Shown one piece after another: positions 26,157 through 35,724 of a stretch of DNA of 64,000 nt (the stretch's first letter is position 1; every line of letters begins with the position of its first letter). Both the position numbers and the translations under genes were made by a program. Location: NCBI GenBank assembly GCA_045586785.1, contig JAZNBA010000085.1:27134-91133 (forward strand), given 5' to 3'. Below the pieces are notes generated by a model. The model worked only from the letters and a program-made list of their open reading frames with translations. It searched no databases and was not told the origin of the DNA. The DNA is from UMGS1002 sp045586785 (GTDB lineage Bacteria; Bacillota; Clostridia; Oscillospirales; CAG-272).

Positions 26157-27127
26157 AAGTAACTCAAGCAAATTGTAATCCATTCCCTAATAGTGACACC
26201 AACAAACGATATTACACATATGAGTATTATTTGAGGAATACGTTTGGCGGTAAGTGTGCAAAGCTTCCTGTTGATGCGGGCTTTACTTGTCCCAATATTG
26301 ACGGGAGGTGCGGCGTTGGTGGTTGCATATATTGCTCATCCAAGGGGAGCGGCGATTTTGCCGGCTCCCCTGAGTTGCCTATTTTGCAACAGTTGAAGCA
26401 AGTTGCAGATAGATTGAGCTCTAAATGGATGACTAAAAAATATATAGCATATTTTCAAGCACATACTAATACGTATGCGCCCTTGGATGTACTGAAAAAG
26501 AAGTATTCCGAAGCACTTGCATATCCGGGCGTTGTGGGACTTAACATAGCAACTCGCGCAGATTGCTTGTCAAGCGATACGGTAGAATACTTGGCAGAGC
26601 TTTCTGAAAAGACTGTGCTTACTGTAGAGCTTGGACTTCAAACCGCTTGTGACGAAACGGCTCGCATTATTAACAGAGGGCACACATACGCTCAATTTGA
26701 AGATGGATATGGGCGATTGCGCACGGCAGGGAAAAAAATAAACATATGTATACACTCTATTTTGGGTTTACCCGGTGAAGATGAACTGATGATGAAGCAT
26801 ACTGCTAATAAAATAGCAGAACTGCATCCGGATCAGGTTAAAATACATTTGCTTCATGTTTTGCGCGGAACACGGCTTGGAGATATGTATTTAGCAGGAA
26901 ACTATGTTCCGCTGGAACGCGAAGAATATATAAAATTGGTGGCAGATACACTTGAGCTTTTACCGCCGGATATTGTAATAGCGCGTTTGACAGGTGATGG
27001 CGCGGCAAATGATCTTTTGGCACCGGAGTGGAGCCAAAAAAAGACAACCATTATAAACGATATAGATAAAACTTTATATAGCAGAAACAGCATGCAAGGT
27101 GCAAGATATGTGGGAAATACAAAATAA
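26153..27127 (+). CDS. Radical SAM protein, TIGR01212/YhcC family
   Basis: A 324-residue radical SAM enzyme of a widespread family with no settled function. The cluster-binding cysteines are C46, C58 and C61 in CPNIDGRCGVGGCIYC, matching the family's long first spacing. The central barrel contains the ELGLQT and HSILGLPGE motifs. Relatives are often linked to tRNA or protein modification, but that is unproven. ATG 26153 overlaps the aminotransferase stop by four bases, so the two are translationally coupled. A strong terminator follows. Confidence 0.88.
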   Translation: MKVTQANCNPFPNSDTNKRYYTYEYYLRNTFGGKCAKLPVDAGFTCPNIDGRCGVGGCIYCSSKGSGDFAGSPELPILQQLKQVADRLSSKWMTKKYIAYFQAHTNTYAPLDVLKKKYSEALAYPGVVGLNIATRADCLSSDTVEYLAELSEKTVLTVELGLQTACDETARIINRGHTYAQFEDGYGRLRTAGKKINICIHSILGLPGEDELMMKHTANKIAELHPDQVKIHLLHVLRGTRLGDMYLAGNYVPLEREEYIKLVADTLELLPPDIVIARLTGDGAANDLLAPEWSQKKTTIINDIDKTLYSRNSMQGARYVGNTK

Positions 27128-27138
27128 ACAAAATTCAA

Positions 27139-27166
27139 ACGGCGATTTTTTATTCGCCGTTTTTTT
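27139..27166 (+). terminator. Terminator before the dcw cluster
   Basis: A 7-bp stem (ACGGCGA and complement) with an 8-base T-rich loop and a T-run at 27161-27166. It separates the radical SAM gene from mraZ. Confidence 0.87.
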
Positions 27167-27208
27167 ATTTTATATAATAAAATAAAATAAAAATATTTGC
27201 AAACCTAT

Positions 27209-27237
27209 TGCAATCTTATAAATTTTGTTATATAATA
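27209..27237 (+). promoter_or_regulatory. Promoter of the dcw (cell division and wall) cluster
   Basis: TTGCAA at 27209-27214, 17 bases, TATAAT at 27232-27237. The predicted start is near 27244, which lies at the first MraZ-type repeat, so MraZ binding would block initiation or early elongation. No other strong promoter is visible until ftsZ. Confidence 0.78.
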
Positions 27238-27242
27238 ATATA

Positions 27243-27270
27243 AAAGTGGTTGAAAGTGGTTTGAAATGAT
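27243..27270 (+). promoter_or_regulatory. MraZ operator: tandem GTGG repeats
   Basis: Two AAAGTGG units start their GTGG cores at 27246 and 27256, exactly one helical turn apart. A third degenerate unit (ATGA) follows at 27266. Bacterial MraZ binds direct GTGG-type repeats with this spacing just ahead of its own gene and represses the cluster. The site begins at the predicted transcription start. Confidence 0.8.
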
Positions 27271-27293
27271 TAAAAATGTAGGCGGAGGTTCAA

Positions 27294-27716
27294 ATGTTAT
27301 CAGGAACTTATAAGTATGTGCTTGATCCTAAAAACAGAATATTTGTGCCTGCCGGCTTTCGCGAAGAATTGGGTGCGTCGTTTATTGTGACTCGCAGCTT
27401 CCGTGATAGATTTCTTTGCTTTTATTCACAGCGCTCTTGGGAGGAATATATAGCCCCTTTAAAAGCTGCTCCGAGAAAAACATCAGAGGATACTTTGCGA
27501 TTTCTTTATCGTACTGCTGCCGAGGTGACGCCAGATTCGCAGGGAAGGATACTTCTTCCTCAAACGCTGGTTGACTATGCTGGAATAGATAAAAACACAT
27601 ATATCATTGGTGTTGGAGAATACGGTGAAATATGGTCGGAAGCCTCGTATTTAATCAAGACTGAAAATGAAAACGTTGAAAAAATGAGAGAAGAGTTAGA
27701 GCTTCTCGGATTGTGA
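27294..27716 (+). CDS. mraZ: Transcriptional regulator MraZ
   Basis: MraZ is a ring-forming DNA-binding repressor of the division and cell wall cluster. The 140-residue protein has two MraZ/AbrB-like repeats, with LDPKNRIFVPAGFR near the start and VTPDSQGRILLPQTL in the second. ATG 27294 follows GGCGGAGG. Its likely operator, two GTGG repeats 10 bases apart, lies at 27243-27270, so it should repress its own operon. The rsmH gene begins at or just past its stop. Confidence 0.95.
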   Translation: MLSGTYKYVLDPKNRIFVPAGFREELGASFIVTRSFRDRFLCFYSQRSWEEYIAPLKAAPRKTSEDTLRFLYRTAAEVTPDSQGRILLPQTLVDYAGIDKNTYIIGVGEYGEIWSEASYLIKTENENVEKMREELELLGL

Positions 27717-28663
27717 TTGATATGGATAACATTATTTTTACTCACAAGCCGGTCATGTATGAAGAGTGCATGACTGCGTTGAATATTAAACCGGACGGAA
27801 TTTATGTGGACGGTACTGCTGGCGGGGGCGGCCATTCATCAGGAATAGCTTCGCGACTTACTACAGGCCGACTTATTTCCATAGATCAGGACGCAGATGC
27901 TATTGCGGCAGCAGGTGCACGATTGGTGGAGTTCGGTGATAGGGTAACTCTGGTAAGAGATAATTTTAAAAATATAGCGTCGGTTTGCGCATCATTGGGA
28001 ATAAATAAAATTGATGGTGTTTTGCTTGACCTTGGCGTGTCTTCCTATCAATTGGATACTGCTGACAGAGGATTCTCATATAACGCGAATGCGCCGCTGG
28101 ATATGCGTATGGACCAAAGATGTGAAAAAAGCGCATATCACATTGTAAATGAATATGCATTTAATGATTTGAAGCGTATAATATATGATTACGGCGAAGA
28201 GCGCTTTGCACCCAAAATCGCGTCTGCAATAGTTAATGCTCGTCAAAGTAAAAAAATTGAAACCACCGGAGAGTTGGCGAATATTATAAAGCTTGCAATA
28301 CCATCAAGTGCCAGAGACGGAGGGCATCATCCTGCCAAAAGAACTTTCCAAGCTATCAGAATAGAAGTTAACGGCGAGCTTGATGTAATAGCACCTGCAA
28401 TACGTGATGCTGTAAAGCTTTTGAATGTTGGCGGTCGTGCGGCTATTATTACATTTCATTCTTTGGAAGATAGGATTACCAAGCAAACATTTGCGTCCCT
28501 TGCATCGGGATGTACTTGTCCGCGTGATTTTCCTGTTTGTGTTTGCGGCAAGCGTCCTGAAGTTAAACTTATTGGTAACAAGCCTATAGTTTCATCAGCA
28601 GAAGAATTGGATGATAATCCTCGTGCGCGAAGCGCCAAGCTAAGAGTCGTAGAAAAAGTTTAA
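27713..28663 (+). CDS. rsmH: 16S rRNA (cytosine-1402-N4)-methyltransferase RsmH
   Basis: RsmH (MraW) methylates N4 of C1402 in 16S rRNA. It is 316 residues from GTG 27713, which overlaps the mraZ stop, or 313 from ATG 27722. The SAM loop is GTAGGGGHSSGIA, followed by GVLLDLGVSSYQLD and RGFSY, and the ITFHSLEDR motif is near the end. It is the standard second gene of the dcw cluster. It acts on the same nucleotide as RsmI encoded at 12655-13524. Confidence 0.96.
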   Translation: MIDMDNIIFTHKPVMYEECMTALNIKPDGIYVDGTAGGGGHSSGIASRLTTGRLISIDQDADAIAAAGARLVEFGDRVTLVRDNFKNIASVCASLGINKIDGVLLDLGVSSYQLDTADRGFSYNANAPLDMRMDQRCEKSAYHIVNEYAFNDLKRIIYDYGEERFAPKIASAIVNARQSKKIETTGELANIIKLAIPSSARDGGHHPAKRTFQAIRIEVNGELDVIAPAIRDAVKLLNVGGRAAIITFHSLEDRITKQTFASLASGCTCPRDFPVCVCGKRPEVKLIGNKPIVSSAEELDDNPRARSAKLRVVEKV

Positions 28664-28675
28664 GGAGGATAACAT

Positions 28676-29326
28676 ATGAATGGAAATATGTGCAATAATT
28701 CATCTTATTGCAGGCGTCATGCGTATGTAACTCGCAATAAATCTCAATCCCGTCACTTGGGTGTATCATTCAAAGATTCTTATGATAATTCTCATGATTT
28801 TTTGAAATGCAATAATGCCAAAGTCGTGACTAATAACAATATTTTAAAAAAGACATATAACAAATTGACATTACTGGTTTCTGATAAACAATCTTTTAAT
28901 CAAATGATTGACAAAGCCGCTGATTGGCTTGAAGTTGATGATAAATCACTTCGTGTTGAAGGCGTAAAAAAGAAAATTCCGGTGAAATTGATATCGAGCG
29001 TAATTGTGATAGCTATTTCACTGATGCTTATTGTATCAGGGGCTGTAATAAGCTCTAAAGCTAATATGGAGTTATATGCGTCTGAAAACAAGCTTGCGGA
29101 GCTACGTGAGCGTGAATCTTATATTGATGAGGCGCTGGAATTAAAAAATGACCTTGTTTATATAGAAGATATAGCGCGTAACAAACTCGGGATGATAGAT
29201 CGCGAATATGGTACAGTTATGTATATTGACAAGAATAATAATGATAGAATAGAGATATATGAAAAATCGACAGATACATCGGCTTTTCATGCATTGTTAA
29301 ATGCACTGGGATTTTTTGAAGAATAA
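28676..29326 (+). CDS. ftsL: FtsL-like cell division protein
   Basis: A 216-residue bitopic membrane protein in the FtsL position. A long cytoplasmic part of about 100 residues is followed by one membrane segment (about 103-125), then an external coiled coil with heptads (ENKLAELRERESYIDEAL). The ending IARNKLGMIDREYG is the conserved septum-formation-initiator pattern. It should complex with DivIB and DivIC at the septum. The cytoplasmic region is longer than in Bacillus FtsL (117 residues in total) and is Asn/Ser-rich. ATG 28676 follows AAGGAGG. Confidence 0.82.
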   Translation: MNGNMCNNSSYCRRHAYVTRNKSQSRHLGVSFKDSYDNSHDFLKCNNAKVVTNNNILKKTYNKLTLLVSDKQSFNQMIDKAADWLEVDDKSLRVEGVKKKIPVKLISSVIVIAISLMLIVSGAVISSKANMELYASENKLAELRERESYIDEALELKNDLVYIEDIARNKLGMIDREYGTVMYIDKNNNDRIEIYEKSTDTSAFHALLNALGFFEE

Positions 29327-29393
29327 TTCAAGGATATCAATAATATAATTAGCATAGTATGAATAAAGCATACATTGAAAGCGAGGCGGTATA

Positions 29394-31661
29394 TTGACAC
29401 CCAACTCAATATCTTCGGGAGCGATAAGACGTTCTACAATTATGGGCATATTGGTGGCATTGGTTCTTGCTGTATTGCTTTTTAGAATATTGTTGATTCA
29501 AACCGTTGATTTTGATAGATATCAATCAAAGGTTATAGATCAATTGACTACAGAGTCTGTTATAAAAGCGGATCGAGGAAATATATATGATTCAAATGGA
29601 GTGTTGTTAGCCACTAATATTACCACATACAGAATTTTTATTTCACCCAAAGGCATTCTTTCTTTTGATAAGAGTAATGGACTTGAATCAGGAACAACTG
29701 CCGCTAATATTGCTAAAGGACTGTCCGAGATACTTAACGAAGACTATGGAGTCACATATGAAGCAGTGTTGACGCACACTACATACACCAAAGTGTTAGA
29801 CAGAACTATTGCAAGAAATGTTGATGAACAAACCACAGAAAAAGTTCGTATTTTTATAGCTGACAATAAATATAATGATCAAATATATATAGAAGCTACA
29901 AGCACACGTTATTATCCTCAGGGAACTTTGGCTGCGCATGTAATTGGTTTCACAAGTAGTGACGGTGTTGGACTATATGGAATAGAAAATAAATATGATG
30001 AGCAGTTAAGTGGAATTTCAGGTAAATATATAACGGCACGAGATTCCAGCGGCAATGAGATGCCGTATGAATATGAAAGCTATGTTGCAGCGCAAAATGG
30101 TTATAACATAACATCTACGCTGGATTCATACATTCAATCCGTTCTTGAAAAGCAACTTGAAATGACAATGATTGAGTCGGGAGCTCAAAATCGCGTATGT
30201 GGCATAGTTATGGATGTGGATACGGGTGCTATACTGGGTATGGCTACTGCTCCTTCGTTTGATCTCAATGATCCGTGGACACTGAACGAATTCTCTCAAA
30301 ATGAGTTGAAGGAAACGGGAGCTGTTGAGGGTAGCGAGGAATATGATGCTATAAAGCGAGAATTATTGCTGAAAACATGGTCTAACAAAGCGGTTACCGA
30401 GATATATATTCCCGGTTCTACTTTTAAAATATTGACGGTATCAATGGCATTGGAAGAAAAGTTATCTGCGTTGCAGAACAAATTTTTTTGTTCGGGAGCA
30501 TATTCTGTTGCAGGTAGATTGATACATTGCCATAATACGAAAGGGCATGGATGGTTGAATTGGCAAGGCGGTCTTCAACAGTCTTGTAACCCATTTATGA
30601 TGAGTTTAGGACAAGGTATAGGAACCGATAAATTTTATAATTATGTAAAGCAATTTGGTTATCTTGAAAAAACGGGAATAGATCTTCCGGGTGAAGGCAC
30701 AAGTATATTTTATTCTGAATCTTCGTTTAGTGAAATAGACTTGGCGGTATCTTCGTTTGGACAAAACTTTAAAATATCAGCTATTCAACATATAACCGCA
30801 ATATCTGCAGTTGCTAACGGTGGATATCTTGTGGAGCCGCATGTTGTATCTAAGATAACTGATTCGGACGGAAATATAATATACCAACATTCAAATGAAA
30901 CCAAAAGACAAATTATTAGTGACGCAACATGCAGAGAGGTTTCGGCAACTCTTGAAATGGGAGTATCCGGTGATGGCGGTGCAAGAAACGCATATGTTGC
31001 CGGATATAGAGTCGCTGCTAAAACAGGAACATCTGAGAAAATTGGCGATGACAAAGAACTACGTATAGGCTCATGCATTGGATATGCGCCTGCGGATGAT
31101 CCAAAGGTAGCGGTTCTTATCATCGTTGATGAGCCGACTATCGGTTCTTTATACGGTAGCTCGGTTGCTGCACCATATGTTGGCAATGTTATGGAAGAAA
31201 TACTTCCATATTTGGGGGTAGAAGCTAAATATTCGGCGAAAGAACTTGCCAAATTAGCGATAAGCATCCCTAATTTCTGTTATTGGACTACGGATTTGGC
31301 ACAAACATATGCTGAAAATTTGGATTTGGAAGTGGAAATTCGCGGAGATGGCAAGTATGTTCTTAAACAGTCACCAAATTCAGGAGATTTAGTGGAAAAG
31401 GGAACAGGAAAGATAATACTTTATACCACCAATGATGAAATTTCCAAAACTTATACAGTACCGGATGTTGTTGGACGAACCGCGGCGGCTGCAAATAGTT
31501 TACTGGTAAGTTCCGGATTTAACGTAAGGATACAAAGCAGTCCGGGTGACTTCAGCGGCCCCGGAACAGTTGTGGTGTCTCAGTCTCCGGTTGCGGGAAC
31601 TGTTGCAACAGAAGGTAGTGTTATAACCATTGAGTTTAAACATAACAATGATAAAGACTGA
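29394..31661 (+). CDS. Penicillin-binding protein 2 family transpeptidase with PASTA domain (FtsI/SpoVD type)
   Basis: A 755-residue septal transpeptidase that cross-links peptidoglycan. It has one N-terminal membrane anchor (about residues 15-38) and a dimerisation domain with RGNIYDSNG. The transpeptidase motifs are STFK (about 342), SCN (about 397) and KTGT (about 543). The C-terminus has one clear PASTA domain (VPDVVGRTAAAAN onward) and a more degenerate one before it. Clostridia may carry FtsI and SpoVD copies; the position in the cluster fits either. Translation starts at TTG 29394 behind GAGGCGG. Confidence 0.93.
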   Translation: MTPNSISSGAIRRSTIMGILVALVLAVLLFRILLIQTVDFDRYQSKVIDQLTTESVIKADRGNIYDSNGVLLATNITTYRIFISPKGILSFDKSNGLESGTTAANIAKGLSEILNEDYGVTYEAVLTHTTYTKVLDRTIARNVDEQTTEKVRIFIADNKYNDQIYIEATSTRYYPQGTLAAHVIGFTSSDGVGLYGIENKYDEQLSGISGKYITARDSSGNEMPYEYESYVAAQNGYNITSTLDSYIQSVLEKQLEMTMIESGAQNRVCGIVMDVDTGAILGMATAPSFDLNDPWTLNEFSQNELKETGAVEGSEEYDAIKRELLLKTWSNKAVTEIYIPGSTFKILTVSMALEEKLSALQNKFFCSGAYSVAGRLIHCHNTKGHGWLNWQGGLQQSCNPFMMSLGQGIGTDKFYNYVKQFGYLEKTGIDLPGEGTSIFYSESSFSEIDLAVSSFGQNFKISAIQHITAISAVANGGYLVEPHVVSKITDSDGNIIYQHSNETKRQIISDATCREVSATLEMGVSGDGGARNAYVAGYRVAAKTGTSEKIGDDKELRIGSCIGYAPADDPKVAVLIIVDEPTIGSLYGSSVAAPYVGNVMEEILPYLGVEAKYSAKELAKLAISIPNFCYWTTDLAQTYAENLDLEVEIRGDGKYVLKQSPNSGDLVEKGTGKIILYTTNDEISKTYTVPDVVGRTAAAANSLLVSSGFNVRIQSSPGDFSGPGTVVVSQSPVAGTVATEGSVITIEFKHNNDKD

Positions 31662-31720
31662 TATATTAGTACATGTATAAGCCCGGAAGTTTAAATATTA
31701 ACTTCAATGGAGGCAATTAT

Positions 31721-33214
31721 ATGGATTTAATATCACTTTTGAACATAGCAGGAATAGAGTGCCTTGATTTGGTTGAACCAATAAATATAACAAAAGTGGT
31801 TTCAGATTCTCGATGCATATGTGAGGGATGCTTGTATGTATGTGTAAGAGGAATTCATAACGACGGACACAGATTCATTAATGATGCGATTAAAGCGGGC
31901 GCAGCTGCTGTTGTTGCAGAAAAAGGCGCATTGGTTGATAAATGCAATATTATTTCATGCATTGTTATTGAAGTAACAAATTCTCGTAAGGCGCTTGCTT
32001 GTTTATGTGATGCTTGGTATGGGTTGCCATCGTCAAAAATGAAATTTATTGCGGTAACAGGTACCAACGGAAAGACAACTGTAACGCACATCTTGAAAAA
32101 AATATTTGAAACGGCACTATATCGTTGTGGACTTATAGGAACAATCAGCTGTCTGTCGATGGACAGACAGCTGTTTTCTGACAATTTTAATCCGCTTGCC
32201 AATATGACGACTCCGGATCCAGAGCAATTATACTATCTGCTATCTCAAATGGTGAATGATGGTGTTGAATATGTATTTATTGAGGCATCTTCTCATGCGC
32301 TTGAGTTGGATAAGCTGTTTCCTATACATTTTTCCGCTTCTGTATTTACAAATCTTACTCCTGACCATTTGGATTTTCATGGAGATATGGATAAATATGT
32401 TGCTGCCAAGAAAAAACTTTTTAAAATGTCGGATTTAGCAGTTGTAAATATGGATTCTAAGTATTATAATGATATTGTAAAAGCATGTGTTGGCCGTGTG
32501 GTGAGTTGCTCAGAGTTGGAAAAAGAGTCGGATTATTTTGCAAATAATGTGGTTGATTGCGGAATCAACGGCTTTAGCTATACAATGAGCTCCTCCGAAA
32601 CTATTATTAAGTTAAAAAGTCATTTGCCGGGGAGTTTTAATGTTATGAATACACTTCAGGCGGCCGTATGTGCTTTTGAAATGGGGATTTCGCCAATCCA
32701 TATTGTTGAGGCAATATCTTCTGTTACAGGTATTGACGGAAGAATGGAAAAAATAAAGTTGAGCTCCAATATAGCATTTTCAGTATTTATAGATTATGCG
32801 CACACTCCGGATGCTTTGGATAATTTATTGAAATCTGTTCGTGAATTTTGTAGTTCGAAACAACGACTGATAGTTGTTTTTGGCTGTGGAGGCGGACGCG
32901 ATAAAAGCAAGCGACCTATCATGGGCGAAATAGCCACCCGGCTTGCGGATTTTGTTGTTATTACGTCAGATAATTGCAGAGATGAGTCTCCGAATGATAT
33001 TATAGAAGATATATTATCAGGCGTTTCAGGACGAAAAAATTATAAGATAATTGCTGATAGAAGAATCGCAATAGAGCAAACAATAAGAAGTGCCAAACCT
33101 AATGACGTAATAATATTAGCCGGAAAAGGGCATGAACAATATGAGATAAATCAAAATGGCAAAGTGCCTTTTTCAGAAAAAAATATTGTTTTAAATGTAG
33201 TAGATAATATCTAA
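31721..33214 (+). CDS. murE: UDP-MurNAc-tripeptide synthetase MurE
   Basis: MurE adds the third amino acid, probably meso-diaminopimelate, to UDP-MurNAc-L-Ala-D-Glu. The 497-residue protein has the ATP loop GTNGKTT at 114-120. The substrate-choosing motif reads DNCR (417-420) followed by DESP. The diaminopimelate type has DNPR, and asparagine and arginine are kept here, so diaminopimelate is likely despite the proline-to-cysteine change. I chose ATG 31721, which follows TGGAGG at 31708-31713, over the first methionine at 31673. Confidence 0.95.
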   Translation: MDLISLLNIAGIECLDLVEPINITKVVSDSRCICEGCLYVCVRGIHNDGHRFINDAIKAGAAAVVAEKGALVDKCNIISCIVIEVTNSRKALACLCDAWYGLPSSKMKFIAVTGTNGKTTVTHILKKIFETALYRCGLIGTISCLSMDRQLFSDNFNPLANMTTPDPEQLYYLLSQMVNDGVEYVFIEASSHALELDKLFPIHFSASVFTNLTPDHLDFHGDMDKYVAAKKKLFKMSDLAVVNMDSKYYNDIVKACVGRVVSCSELEKESDYFANNVVDCGINGFSYTMSSSETIIKLKSHLPGSFNVMNTLQAAVCAFEMGISPIHIVEAISSVTGIDGRMEKIKLSSNIAFSVFIDYAHTPDALDNLLKSVREFCSSKQRLIVVFGCGGGRDKSKRPIMGEIATRLADFVVITSDNCRDESPNDIIEDILSGVSGRKNYKIIADRRIAIEQTIRSAKPNDVIILAGKGHEQYEINQNGKVPFSEKNIVLNVVDNI

Positions 33215-33244
33215 TAAGCAAACAAATGACAAGTGGAGGAGCTT

Positions 33245-34699
33245 ATGAAAATAAAATTGGGGGCCGGGACATTAACAATGTCGGAAATATCTTGTTATAC
33301 GAATGGAATTGTATGTGGTCCTGCGAATATTAAAATTGAATATGTATGTACCGACTCTCGTGAAGCTGATGAACACACACTGTTCGTTGCGTTTACAGGC
33401 GAGCGTGTGGATGGCCATGATTATGTGCTTTCGTCGTATCAGGCGGGATGCAGATGCTTTTTGACAGAAAGGAAAATTGATATTCCCAGCGACGCGTGTT
33501 TAGTTTTGGTACATGATAGTACGCAAGCGCTGTTGCAAATGGCTGCTGAATACAAATGTAGAGTAGACTGTCGCAGAATAGGTATAACAGGTAGCGTGGG
33601 AAAGACAACTACTAAAGAAATGGTTGCGTCGGTGCTATCTGAATTTGGTGAAACACATAAAACGTTTGGCAATTATAACAGCACTATAGGTATGCCGCTT
33701 ACACTAATGGAAACTCCACAAAGCACAGAGATGTCAGTAATCGAAATGGCAATGAGTGGATTGGGCGAGATTCGTGCAATGTCATTATCAGCTTGTCCTG
33801 ATATTGCTGTGATTACTAACATAGGCAGCTCTCACATGGAATCTTTGGGTTCGCGCGAAAATATAAGAAATGCTAAGCTTGAGATCATTGAAGGTTTGAA
33901 GACCGATGGATATTTGATAATTAACGCAGATGACTCTATGCTGAAAAATATGTCTTACAACGTAAAAAATGTTGTTCGCATAGGAATAAATAACGTTCAA
34001 GCCGATTATGTGGCTCAAAATATAGAAACAAATCAAAGCTGTACTTTATTTGACATTAAGTGTACAAGTAAGACCATAAAAAATATAAAAATTCCCGTTA
34101 TTGGAGAGCATAATGTTTATGCGGCCTTGATTGCTGCGGCAATTAGTGATATAATTGGAATTGATGAAAATAAGCTTAAGGTTGGGCTTGCTTCCTTTGC
34201 CGGTGTGGGCTTGCGCCAAAACATTGTTCATATAGGAGATTTGACCGTAATTGAGGACTGTTATAATGCAAGTCCTGAGTCGATGAGAGCGGCTATAAAT
34301 GTATTGTGCAAGCTTGGTGGTAAAGACAAACGCAAGTTAGCTTTGCTGGGAGATATGCGGGAACTGGGTAACAGCTCTGAGGCATTGCATCGTGGTATTG
34401 GAGAATATGTTGTCGAAAATGGCGTTGATATGTTGTTTACGATTGGAAGATCGGCTCGTTATATTGCAGACGGAGCTTTGAAATGTGGAATGAGCAGTGA
34501 ATCAATATTTATCAATGAAGATGAGAACGAATATGAGAATGTGGCAAACGAAATAATGCGAATATCAACCATGGGAGATGTTCTTTTAGTTAAAGCCAGT
34601 CGTGCTATACGGGCAGAACGAGTGGTGGAATCTTTACAACGGCTTTATGATGGTGAGATAACTAAAAATAATGACAATTTTAAAGGACAGGATTTGTGA
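33245..34699 (+). CDS. murF: UDP-MurNAc-pentapeptide synthetase MurF
   Basis: MurF adds D-Ala-D-Ala to complete the UDP-MurNAc-pentapeptide. The 484-residue length is normal. The ATP loop is GSVGKTTTKE, with NYNSTIGMPLTL and the conserved DCYNASPESM further on. I chose ATG 33245, preceded by GGAGGA, which an alternative GTG at 33233 would place inside the gene. Its stop overlaps the mraY start, indicating coupled translation of MurF and MraY. Confidence 0.95.
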   Translation: MKIKLGAGTLTMSEISCYTNGIVCGPANIKIEYVCTDSREADEHTLFVAFTGERVDGHDYVLSSYQAGCRCFLTERKIDIPSDACLVLVHDSTQALLQMAAEYKCRVDCRRIGITGSVGKTTTKEMVASVLSEFGETHKTFGNYNSTIGMPLTLMETPQSTEMSVIEMAMSGLGEIRAMSLSACPDIAVITNIGSSHMESLGSRENIRNAKLEIIEGLKTDGYLIINADDSMLKNMSYNVKNVVRIGINNVQADYVAQNIETNQSCTLFDIKCTSKTIKNIKIPVIGEHNVYAALIAAAISDIIGIDENKLKVGLASFAGVGLRQNIVHIGDLTVIEDCYNASPESMRAAINVLCKLGGKDKRKLALLGDMRELGNSSEALHRGIGEYVVENGVDMLFTIGRSARYIADGALKCGMSSESIFINEDENEYENVANEIMRISTMGDVLLVKASRAIRAERVVESLQRLYDGEITKNNDNFKGQDL

Positions 34700-35697
34700 T
34701 GAAATATAAAATGCTGATAGAATTTATTGCGGTATTGGTAAGTGTATTTGGCCTTACGGTTATAGCTGCCAGAATAATTATCCCTATTTTAAAAAGTCAT
34801 AAAATGGGACAGGTGATATTAGATATTGGTCCCAGGTGGCACAAAAGTAAAGAGGGAACACCCACAATGGGAGGCATATGTTTTATTTTAGCAATTCTCA
34901 TTGTTTTGGCCGTAGTAGCTGTGTATTCTGCGTTCGTTGGTGGAACATCTGAGCTTATTCCGCTTGCGTTAACATTATGCTTGGCTGTTTTTAATGGTAT
35001 TATAGGCTTTGTGGATGATTATTGTAAACTTGTAAAAAAGAAAAATGAAGGACTAAAGGCATATCAGAAGTTTTTACTTCAACTCATTGCGGCAGGTGCA
35101 TATATTTATATAATGATCATAACCGAAAATATTAACACATCTCTGCATATTCCTTTTACCGATATTTCAGTTGAATTGGGATGGGGATATTATGTTTTTG
35201 CGGTGTTGATAATAACAGGTGTGGTCAACAGTGTTAATCTTACCGATGGCATTGACGGATTGGCGAGTTGTGTTGTTTTTGTGATTGCTTCGTTTTTTGC
35301 TGTTGTAGCATTTTCTTTGAGTTTCTTGTCACTTGCATTGGCGTCTGCGTCGCTTATCGGAGGAACACTTGGATTCCTTGTGTACAACTTTCACCCTGCA
35401 CGAGTTTTTATGGGAGATACCGGTTCATTGTTCTTAGGTGGAATGATCGTTGGAATGGCATTTATGATAGGTGATCCATTGATAATTATTTTGGCTGGAT
35501 TAGTTTGTATTATAGAAACTTTTTCCGTTATGCTTCAGGTAGGATATTATAAACTAACACATGGAAAAAGGCTGTTTAAGATGGCACCCATCCATCATCA
35601 TTTTGAAAAATGTGGTTGGAGTGAAAACAAAGTTGTTCTTGTGTTCAGTTTAATAACACTTGTTGGCTGTATTGCCGCGTGGTTTGGCTTGGGATAA
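34699..35697 (+). CDS. mraY: Phospho-N-acetylmuramoyl-pentapeptide transferase MraY
   Basis: MraY transfers phospho-MurNAc-pentapeptide to undecaprenyl phosphate, forming lipid I in the membrane. About ten hydrophobic segments are visible. Family motifs include KEGTPTMGG near the N-terminus, GFVDDYCKL with the catalytic aspartates, NLTDGIDGLA and the C-terminal MAPIHHHFE. At 332 residues it has the usual size. ATG 34699 overlaps the murF stop. In most clusters murD follows mraY; here ftsW follows directly. Confidence 0.96.
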   Translation: MKYKMLIEFIAVLVSVFGLTVIAARIIIPILKSHKMGQVILDIGPRWHKSKEGTPTMGGICFILAILIVLAVVAVYSAFVGGTSELIPLALTLCLAVFNGIIGFVDDYCKLVKKKNEGLKAYQKFLLQLIAAGAYIYIMIITENINTSLHIPFTDISVELGWGYYVFAVLIITGVVNSVNLTDGIDGLASCVVFVIASFFAVVAFSLSFLSLALASASLIGGTLGFLVYNFHPARVFMGDTGSLFLGGMIVGMAFMIGDPLIIILAGLVCIIETFSVMLQVGYYKLTHGKRLFKMAPIHHHFEKCGWSENKVVLVFSLITLVGCIAAWFGLG

Positions 35698-35724
35698 AAT
35701 ATTTATGATAAAGGAGGCGTGATT

